Source of the DNA: Chloroflexota bacterium
GTDB taxonomy: Bacteria > Chloroflexota > Anaerolineae > Anaerolineales > E44-bin32
Direction of reading: 5' to 3'
Assembly (NCBI GenBank): GCA_026390045.1
Contig: JAPLGR010000541.1
Span: forward strand, 1 to 6,710
Length of the DNA: 6,710 bases
The notes under the pieces are model-generated. The model did not search any database, was not told where the DNA came from, and saw only the letters and a program-made list of their open reading frames with translations. The stretch's first letter is position 1. Every line of letters begins with the position of its first letter. Shown here piece after piece: positions 1 through 4,140 of the stretch. The position numbers and the translations under genes were made by a program.

Positions 1-300
1 CACGCGCTCGGTGGCATGGGCGGTGAACAACTGCGGAAGATACCAGCCGCCCTGTGCCAGCAGCGCCACCAGGCCGACGGCCAGCGTACTCGAGGTCAGC
101 TTGGAGACAAACAGCGGAAGGATCGTAGTGGAGGCAATGAACGAGGTGCCGAAGAAGAACAGGGCCACCTCTCCGACGCTGACGGTCAGATTCCACCGGT
201 AGTTGCGGCGGACCTCGTGCTCGAGCCCCTCGCCCTCAAACGTGGGATAGGGCCGGTCAATCTCAAGCAGGCGGCGAAGGAGGGGGCGCGAAGGCGGCAT
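1..300 (-). CDS. MFS transporter, N-terminal part (cut by window edge)
   Basis: Reading leftward from an ATG at 298-300, one frame stays open for 100 codons to the window edge, so only the N-terminus is present. Residues 1-36 are a charged cytoplasmic leader containing RPYPTFEGEG and ending near RRNYRWN. Two hydrophobic segments follow, at about 40-65 (VGEVALFFFGTSFIASTTIL) and about 72-95 (containing LAVGLVALLAQGGWYLPQL). The short leader, the first helix opening directly after RRNYRWN and the pattern FIAxxTILPLFVSxLT before helix 2 match a major facilitator family group I associate with Chloroflexota and related bacteria. Such proteins are secondary transporters in the inner membrane, and the substrate cannot be told from this fragment. 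The ribosome site is weak. It lies 175 bp downstream of the TIM-barrel gene and may have its own promoter at 371-399. Confidence 0.8.
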   Translation of the reverse strand, partial: MPPSRPLLRRLLEIDRPYPTFEGEGLEHEVRRNYRWNLTVSVGEVALFFFGTSFIASTTILPLFVSKLTSSTLAVGLVALLAQGGWYLPQLFTAHATERV

Positions 301-370
301 CGGTCGGATCCGGCGTGTGATTGCGAATGGCCGGACGGAGTGTACGCGTGCGCCATCACCGGCCAGCAGA

Positions 371-399
371 ATTGTAATCCAGTTGTGAGGTCATCCGAA
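371..399 (-). promoter_or_regulatory. Candidate sigma70-type promoter for the MFS gene
   Basis: On the minus strand a TACAAT hexamer (371-376, five of six consensus bases) lies 17 bp from TTCGGA (394-399, three of six bases). The start point would fall near 364, giving a leader of about 64 nt before the MFS ATG. The -10 box and spacing are good and the -35 is poor, so this is only a candidate. Confidence 0.35.
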
Positions 400-415
400 G
401 GAAGAGCGCCGCTCT
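396..415 (-). terminator. Weak candidate terminator after the TIM-barrel gene
   Basis: Perfect 5-bp arms AGAGC (403-407) and GCTCT (411-415) enclose a 3-nt loop. Read on the minus strand, the hairpin is followed by a pyrimidine-rich TTCCTTC rather than a true U-run. It lies about 60 nt past the stop of the TIM-barrel gene. The stem is short and the tail imperfect, so termination here is uncertain. Confidence 0.22.
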
Positions 416-475
416 CAGCTGAAGTCAACGGCCGGCACCCTCCAGCCGACCCCTTCCCAGAGGCACAGCGACTTG

Positions 476-1468
476 TCAGCCAGCAGTCTTCGCCAGGGCG
501 AATACCTCGCATGCCTTCGCCCACGCCAGCTCCGGGTCCTCGCACGCCTCGGAAGAGCCGACCTGACCCTGCCAGCCCCAGACGTACAGCGCGTCCGGCC
601 GCTCGCGAACCAGGATCTTCCCCTGCTCCAGAATGCGGTTCTCGCATCCGCGAAACGCCATCCAGCACTGCAGCCACTCGTGGTGCCGCTTGCCGTGTGC
701 GGCGCACAGATCGCGCATGTGGTGCACGGGCGGCACCATCTCCTCGACGTCACGCTCTTCATTGACCCAGTAGAGATCGGTCCCCAGGTTGTCCAGGCTG
801 GCGATCCGTGCCACCGGATCCCACAGGAACTCGTGCCACGGCATGATGCAGCACATGACCTCCAGCGCCGGGTGCTTCGACTTGCAGTAGTCGGCGATCG
901 TCTGCGCGTAGTCGACCACGCACTGCCGGCGGAAGGTTTCCTGCACCTCGGCCTGCGCTGCGACCAGGTCACCGCCGTGCTGCTCCTCGAACCTGGCGCG
1001 GCAGGCGGGGCAGAAGCAGTCGCGCAGCGGGCTCGGTTCATCGATGAAGTAGCCCTGGAATCCGAGCCCGGCGATAGTGTCGATCATCTCCTTGATCAGG
1101 CTCACGCTGCCGGGGCTGATGTAGCAACCCGCTCCAAGCGAGGCGCCGTCGAGCCCAATCTGCATCGACGCCGGATGCTCCAGCAGGTACTGGCTGGACC
1201 GGCCGCCGCCGAACAGGTTGAGCGCGCCCCAGAAGATGGCAATCGGACGCAGCCCAAGCTCGTTGGCGATGCGCGCCGTGTGCTGCAGCTTCCCCGGGAA
1301 GTAGACGAAATCGTTCTCCTGCGCCGCCAGGAGTACGTCATCCAGTCCGAGGCGGGACATCTCCTGCAGGTCGGTCATCAGGTGCTTGGGGTTGTGGTGG
1401 CCGAAGTAGGCGACGCCGGTTCGCATGGGCAAGAGCTCCCTGCGGAGAGCAGCAGTGCGGGCCGACAT
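476..1468 (-). CDS. Uncharacterised TIM-barrel glycoside-hydrolase-like protein
   Basis: The 330-residue protein has no predicted signal peptide or membrane segment and is probably cytoplasmic. It looks like a (beta/alpha)8 barrel of the glycoside hydrolase type. The early strand is RTGVAYFG (16-23), a strand-end motif GYFIDEP (139-145) offers D143/E144 as candidate catalytic acids, and a Trp/His-rich later half (H263, E264, W265, WGW 297-299) fits a carbohydrate-binding cleft. Directly after the DEP motif comes C151-x-C153-x2-C156, and C115 is followed by YISP. This four-Cys arrangement resembles the structural zinc site of GH42 beta-galactosidases. The canonical GH42 Asn-Glu motif is not obvious and the protein is much shorter than GH42 enzymes, so I do not assign it to GH42 or name a substrate. 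The drawn ATG is at 1466-1468. Met15 (1424-1426) has a slightly better ribosome site (AGGGAG, 9 nt away) and would begin the protein right at the first strand. Confidence 0.8.
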   Translation of the reverse strand: MSARTAALRRELLPMRTGVAYFGHHNPKHLMTDLQEMSRLGLDDVLLAAQENDFVYFPGKLQHTARIANELGLRPIAIFWGALNLFGGGRSSQYLLEHPASMQIGLDGASLGAGCYISPGSVSLIKEMIDTIAGLGFQGYFIDEPSPLRDCFCPACRARFEEQHGGDLVAAQAEVQETFRRQCVVDYAQTIADYCKSKHPALEVMCCIMPWHEFLWDPVARIASLDNLGTDLYWVNEERDVEEMVPPVHHMRDLCAAHGKRHHEWLQCWMAFRGCENRILEQGKILVRERPDALYVWGWQGQVGSSEACEDPELAWAKACEVFALAKTAG

Positions 1469-1498
1469 GCTCGCGTCCCGCCAAGAGCCGCTCGCCGG

Positions 1499-1527
1499 AT
1501 TCTACTCTCGCGGACACGCTGTGTCTC
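1499..1527 (-). promoter_or_regulatory. Candidate promoter for the TIM-barrel gene, with an internal dyad
   Basis: On the minus strand TAGAAT (1499-1504, five of six consensus bases) is separated by exactly 17 bp from GAGACA (1522-1527, four of six bases). The predicted start is near 1492, upstream of both candidate start codons. A small inverted repeat, GACAC-gct-GTGTC (1513-1525), overlaps the spacer and the -35 box and could be a regulator site. It suggests the TIM-barrel gene is transcribed separately from the methyltransferases. Confidence 0.4.
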
Positions 1528-1533
1528 CTTGGT

Positions 1534-1550
1534 CGCGCCAGCGAGGCGCG
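1534..1550 (-). repeat. GC-rich inverted repeat downstream of the first methyltransferase
   Basis: Perfect 6-bp arms CGCGCC (1534-1539) and GGCGCG (1545-1550) surround a 5-nt loop. It lies between the stop of the methyltransferase at 1586 and the promoter candidate of the next gene. Neither strand has a U-run after it, so it is not a classical intrinsic terminator, though it could stabilise or end the methyltransferase message. Confidence 0.3.
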
Positions 1551-1585
1551 TTCCGCGGGGGCCTGCCTGCCAACAAGACACAGCC

Positions 1586-2425
1586 TCACCCTGCCGCCTT
1601 CCCAAGTTGGAAGTGGTAGACACGCAGCGTCCTGAACAGGGAGTCAAAGGGGCGCAGCCACCATCGAAAGCGGGCCAGCCGCGGCTCAGGCCGGTCCATG
1701 AATCCCCATTCGTCGAGCAGGCGGATGCCATCGCCCCAGCCTTCGAGCTTCTGGCCGTGCCAGATCCCCCACTGTGTATCGGCTACCCGGCCGAGCGTGC
1801 CTATCTGGAAATTGTGCAGCCACACGTGGGTCGGCGAATAGCTGTCAAAGACCAGCTCCGCACCCGGGAAATGGTCAAGCAGCGTCAGCACCAGCGACTT
1901 GACCTGCTCTTCCCGCAGGTACATGAAGACCCCTTCGGCCAGGAACAGGAAGGGGCGCTGGCGATGCACGCTCACCGTTTCTAGCCAGGCATTGTCGAGC
2001 ACCGAGCAGGCCAGCAAGTGGTAGCGCTCCCGTTCATCGCCGATGAACCTACGGCGCAGCTCGATGACCTGCGGAAACTCCAGGTCATACCACTCCGCCT
2101 GGCCATTGCGCTCCGCGACGCGGTCAAAGCGCGAATCGAGGCCGCAGCCAATGTGTACCACCACCGCGTCCGGGTGGCGCGCCAGGAAATCCCGCACGTG
2201 GCGGTCAATCTCCCGGTTGCGCAGGATGATCACCATCCTGTTCGCATCGTTCATGGGGATTCGCCTGACCCGGTCAAAATCGTAACCCAACCGTGTGACT
2301 AGCTCGACCGCCTTTTCGTCCTTGATCAGCGCGTCCGGGCGCTGCGTCTCCATCGCATGGAGGTAGAGCGGAATGAGCGAAGTTTCAGCCACGCCGCTCA
2401 GGTCTTGGTTAGTCGTCTCGGACAC
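1586..2425 (-). CDS. SAM-dependent methyltransferase, LCM/TcmP family (paralogue 1)
   Basis: This 279-residue class I methyltransferase is of the leucine carboxyl methyltransferase / TcmP-like O-methyltransferase type (COG3315-like). The glycine-rich SAM loop is VVHIGCGLDSR (89-99). It is followed by the acidic strand-2 motif WYDLEFPQVI (112-121), ACSVLD (139-144) and the strand-4 motif LFLAEGVFMYL (160-170), all in the order expected for the family. It should transfer a methyl group from SAM to a carboxyl or hydroxyl oxygen of a small molecule; the acceptor is unknown. The start is GTG (2423-2425), supported by AAGGGAG a few bases upstream and by N-terminal homology to its neighbour (both begin MSET..QDLSGVAET). 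It is about 63% identical by eye to the next gene, 38 bp upstream, and is probably co-transcribed with it. No biosynthetic partner genes are visible here. Confidence 0.9.
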   Translation of the reverse strand: MSETTNQDLSGVAETSLIPLYLHAMETQRPDALIKDEKAVELVTRLGYDFDRVRRIPMNDANRMVIILRNREIDRHVRDFLARHPDAVVVHIGCGLDSRFDRVAERNGQAEWYDLEFPQVIELRRRFIGDERERYHLLACSVLDNAWLETVSVHRQRPFLFLAEGVFMYLREEQVKSLVLTLLDHFPGAELVFDSYSPTHVWLHNFQIGTLGRVADTQWGIWHGQKLEGWGDGIRLLDEWGFMDRPEPRLARFRWWLRPFDSLFRTLRVYHFQLGKAAG

Positions 2426-2463
2426 TCCAGTCTCCCTTCTCTACCTGTAGACAGAAGGCCTTT

Positions 2464-3294
2464 TCACCTTGCTGCTTTTCCAAGTTGGAAGTGGAAGATG
2501 CGCATTGGCTTGAACAGGCGGAAGATGGGGGCTATCCAGCGAAATGAGTCCATCCTGGGCTCAGGCTGGTCGAAGAAGCCCCACTGGCCAAGCATGTGGA
2601 CGCCCTCGCCCCAGCCTTCGAGCGCCTGGCTGCGCCAGAATCCCCAGTGCAAGAGGCCTGCAAACTTTGAGCTGGAGAGTTGGCGGTTTCCCAGCCAGAC
2701 GAAGAATGGCGTCCAGCCGTCGAAGACCAGCTCCGCGCCGGGGAAATGGTCGCGCAGCCTGAGCACCAACGCTTTGACCTGCGCTTCCATGAAGTAGACG
2801 AAGACGTTTTCGGCCAAGAACAGGAAGGGGCGCTGAGAATGCACCTTCACCGCCTCCAGCCAGACGTCCTCGAGCACCGAGCAGCCCAGCAGATGGTAGC
2901 GTTCCCCTTCATCGCCGATGAACTTCCGACGCAGCCGGATGACGTCCGGCAAATCCAGGTCGTACCACTCCACCCGGCCGTTGTCCACCCGTTCGAAGCG
3001 CGACTCAAGGCCGCACCCGATGTGAACCACAACCGCCTCCGGGTGACGGCTGAGGAAGTCCCGGGCGTAGCGGTCCATTTCGCGGGTGAGCATGATCCGC
3101 GCTACCTTGTTTCCCTCGGCCATCCGGATCTTCCTGACCTGGTCGAAGTCGTAGGTCATCTGCGTCACGAGCGCCACGGCTTTCTCGTCCTTCATAATGG
3201 CGTCTGCGCGCTGCGATTCCATCGCCCGGTTGTAGAGCGGAATGAGCAACGTTTCAGCCACACCGCTCAGGTCTTGATCAGGTGTCTCAGACAT
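2464..3294 (-). CDS. SAM-dependent methyltransferase, LCM/TcmP family (paralogue 2)
   Basis: This 276-residue class I methyltransferase of the LCM/TcmP-like family is the promoter-proximal member of a tandem pair. Motifs are VVHIGCGLESR (89-99), WYDLDLPDVI (110-119), GCSVLE (137-142) and LFLAENVFVYF (158-168). The Asp that ends the third motif in the neighbour is Glu here, and the Gly after the Glu of the fourth motif is Asn. The start at 3292-3294 is chosen over an in-frame ATG 21 codons upstream for two reasons: an almost ideal ribosome site (GAGGAGG, 3300-3306, five bases from the ATG), and the exact match of MSETxxQDLSGVAET to the paralogue. The divergence is greatest around residues 195-225, a likely acceptor-binding region, which suggests the two copies may differ in substrate. 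The acceptor is unknown. The gene is divergent from the arsR-type operon, with about 170 bp between start codons. Confidence 0.9.
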   Translation of the reverse strand: MSETPDQDLSGVAETLLIPLYNRAMESQRADAIMKDEKAVALVTQMTYDFDQVRKIRMAEGNKVARIMLTREMDRYARDFLSRHPEAVVVHIGCGLESRFERVDNGRVEWYDLDLPDVIRLRRKFIGDEGERYHLLGCSVLEDVWLEAVKVHSQRPFLFLAENVFVYFMEAQVKALVLRLRDHFPGAELVFDGWTPFFVWLGNRQLSSSKFAGLLHWGFWRSQALEGWGEGVHMLGQWGFFDQPEPRMDSFRWIAPIFRLFKPMRIFHFQLGKAAR

Positions 3295-3299
3295 GCTTG

Positions 3300-3306
3300 C
3301 CTCCTC
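3300..3306 (-). promoter_or_regulatory. Ribosome binding site that fixes the start of methyltransferase 2
   Basis: The minus-strand sequence GAGGAGG lies five bases before the ATG at 3292-3294. It is the strongest Shine-Dalgarno match in the window and argues against the upstream in-frame ATG at 3357, which would add 21 residues absent from the paralogue. Confidence 0.8.
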
Positions 3307-3371
3307 AGGGCAGCGCGAAACGCCCAGTGAAGAGCTCGCCGAGCAGCCACCGATCACCTTGGCCCGCGGGA

Positions 3372-3384
3372 TGAGCGCTGCTCA
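3372..3384. promoter_or_regulatory. Small dyad in the divergent intergenic region
   Basis: TGAGC-gct-GCTCA is a perfect 5-bp inverted repeat with a 3-bp centre. It lies in the intergenic DNA between the methyltransferase pair and the arsR-type gene, and on the minus strand inside the probable methyltransferase leader. GCTGCTC (3377-3383) can also pair with GAGCAGC (3341-3347). It could be an operator or an RNA hairpin; the evidence is only symmetry. Confidence 0.25.
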
Positions 3385-3414
3385 CCGCCCGCGCGGTTGG
3401 CGGGTCGGCGGCCG

Positions 3415-3441
3415 TTGCACCTTGCGGACTTCGGGTATAAT
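3415..3441 (+). promoter_or_regulatory. Promoter of the arsR-type efflux operon
   Basis: A perfect TATAAT (3436-3441) stands out in very GC-rich surroundings. The best -35 partner is TTGCAC (3415-3420), with a short 15-bp spacer. The start point should fall near 3448-3450. This lies downstream of the first in-frame ATG (3444) but upstream of the ATG at 3465, so the promoter also informs the choice of start codon. A suboptimal spacer is common at regulated promoters, but here it is just an observation. Confidence 0.65.
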
Positions 3442-3464
3442 ACATGAGTATCTGTTCAGGCGTT
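3439..3464 (+). promoter_or_regulatory. Candidate ArsR/SmtB-type operator (12-2-12)
   Basis: TGAGTA-tc-TGTTCA (3445-3458) is an imperfect 6-2-6 inverted repeat whose right half is the reverse complement of TGAACA, the half-site typical of SmtB/CzrA-type operators. Extending each arm to 12 bp (3439-3450 and 3453-3464) gives 7 of 12 matching positions, the geometry known for this family. It overlaps the end of the -10 box and the predicted transcription start, where a bound repressor would block polymerase. It ends one base before the proposed start codon. Confidence 0.5.
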
Positions 3465-3779
3465 ATGACCGTGACCAAGCAACTCCACCCTGCATTGGAT
3501 GAACACACTGCCGCCCACGTGGCCGAGCTCTTCCGCGCCTTCAGCGACACGAGCCGGGTGCGCCTGCTCTCGGCGCTCAGCCGGCAGGAAACAAACGTCG
3601 GCACGCTGGCGGAGATGATCGAGATCAGCGAGTCGGCCGTATCGCACCATCTGCGCGGATTGCGGCAAATGGGACTGGTGATCGCGCGCCGGCGGGGCAA
3701 GGAAGTCTTCTACCGCATCGTGGACAAGCACATCCTCACCCTGTTCGAGCAGGGAGTGAGACATGTCCGGCAGGAATAG
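3465..3779 (+). CDS. ArsR/SmtB-family metal-sensing repressor
   Basis: This 104-residue winged-helix repressor is probably a dimeric transcription factor that releases DNA on metal binding. LFRAFSDTSRVRLLSAL (22-38) is the family signature, the helix-turn-helix is about 44-72 with recognition helix SESAVSHHLRGLR (55-67), and the beta wing RRRGKEVFYRI is 75-85. The C-terminal helix has D87-x-H89-x10-H100, the alpha5 zinc/cobalt site of SmtB and CzrA. The usual fourth ligand position (His or Glu three residues after the last His) is Q103, with E104 as the final residue. There is no Cys in the alpha3 helix, so an ArsR/CadC-type Cys site is absent. Zn(II) or a similar ion is the likely inducer by analogy. 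An earlier in-frame ATG at 3444 would add seven residues, but it lies only two bases after TATAAT and lacks a ribosome site. The gene overlaps the next by 17 nt. Confidence 0.88.
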   Translation: MTVTKQLHPALDEHTAAHVAELFRAFSDTSRVRLLSALSRQETNVGTLAEMIEISESAVSHHLRGLRQMGLVIARRRGKEVFYRIVDKHILTLFEQGVRHVRQE

Positions 3780-4044
3780 CAGCCGGCCGACCTGGGCCGT
3801 CCTACTGCTCGTCATTTGTCTGGTCGCTCTGGGCTTCCATTTCGTCGGCGAGAGCTTGACGCACGCCGCCGCGCCGGCAATGGACAGTCCCCATCCCGGA
3901 TACGACCTTGCGGAGGATCAGTTCGTCCTCACCTCCGCGATCGCACCTTCGGCTGGATCCAGCAGCCTGTGGGGCGCCGCCCCGCTCCTCCAGTCGGTGG
4001 GACTCGACAGTCTCACCCCGCCCGCTCCCCCTCCCAACCTCTAG
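3763..4044 (+). CDS. Small single-pass membrane or exported protein of unknown function
   Basis: I do not recognise this 93-residue protein. A short polar N-terminus (SGRNSSRPT) precedes one hydrophobic segment (11-28, WAVLLLVICLVALGFHFV), then a mainly extracytoplasmic tail ending in a proline-rich SLTPPAPPP. A signal-peptidase-like THAAAPA occurs near 33-39, so it could be anchored or cleaved. After the membrane segment there are H34 and H44 plus M40, D41, D48, E51 and D52, a cluster that could bind a metal ion. The start codon lies inside the repressor gene (17-nt overlap) with a good ribosome site (GGGAG, six bases away), which suggests translational coupling. Codon use is GC-rich at third positions like its neighbours. 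Its place between a metal repressor and a cation pump suggests an accessory role in metal export or periplasmic handling; that is inference. Confidence 0.68.
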   Translation: MSGRNSSRPTWAVLLLVICLVALGFHFVGESLTHAAAPAMDSPHPGYDLAEDQFVLTSAIAPSAGSSSLWGAAPLLQSVGLDSLTPPAPPPNL

Positions 4045-4053
4045 CGTCCGGCC

Positions 4054-4074
4054 GGCGATCGAAGACCGATCGCC
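4054..4074 (+). repeat. Intercistronic stem-loop A
   Basis: Perfect 8-bp arms GGCGATCG (4054-4061) and CGATCGCC (4067-4074) close a 5-nt loop. It starts ten bases after the stop of the small membrane protein gene. No U-run follows, so simple intrinsic termination is unlikely. A role in mRNA stability or processing, or in a two-hairpin attenuator with the next stem, is possible. Confidence 0.55.
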
Positions 4075-4097
4075 AGAAGCCGCGCCTCCAGCATTCC

Positions 4098-4117
4098 TCC
4101 GCCGCTTCGGCGGCGGA
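4098..4117 (+). repeat. Intercistronic stem-loop B with cUUCGg tetraloop
   Basis: Perfect 8-bp arms TCCGCCGC (4098-4105) and GCGGCGGA (4110-4117) are capped by TTCG closed by a C-G pair, the exceptionally stable tetraloop. The stem ends 12 nt before the ribosome-site region of the ATPase (AGGTG, 4129-4133). A short TTTT (4125-4128) follows after seven bases, so partial termination is conceivable. It may set how much transcript or translation reaches the ATPase gene. Confidence 0.6.
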
Positions 4118-4140
4118 CATCTCATTTTAGGTGTGAACAG

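Noticed and set aside
16..765. A 249-codon plus-strand frame at the left end
   Set aside because: It opposes the recognisable MFS start and the end of the TIM-barrel gene, and is Arg/Pro/Ala-rich without motifs.
473..1984. A 503-codon open frame on the plus strand
   Set aside because: It runs antisense across two recognisable minus-strand genes and their spacer. The protein has no family motifs and a low-complexity composition typical of a shadow frame.
3295..3357. A 21-residue N-terminal extension of methyltransferase 2 from an upstream ATG
   Set aside because: The downstream ATG has a near-ideal ribosome site at 3300-3306 and matches the N-terminus of the paralogue. The extension has no counterpart there.
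3444..3464. The seven-residue N-terminal extension of the repressor (MSICSGV)
   Set aside because: The ATG at 3444 lies two bases after TATAAT, has no ribosome site, and the extra sequence coincides with the candidate operator. The Cys in it is therefore not counted as a metal ligand.
4098..4128. Stem-loop B as a full intrinsic terminator of the repressor operon
   Set aside because: The U-run is only four bases and starts eight bases after the stem, and the ATPase that follows has no visible promoter of its own, so full termination here is unlikely.
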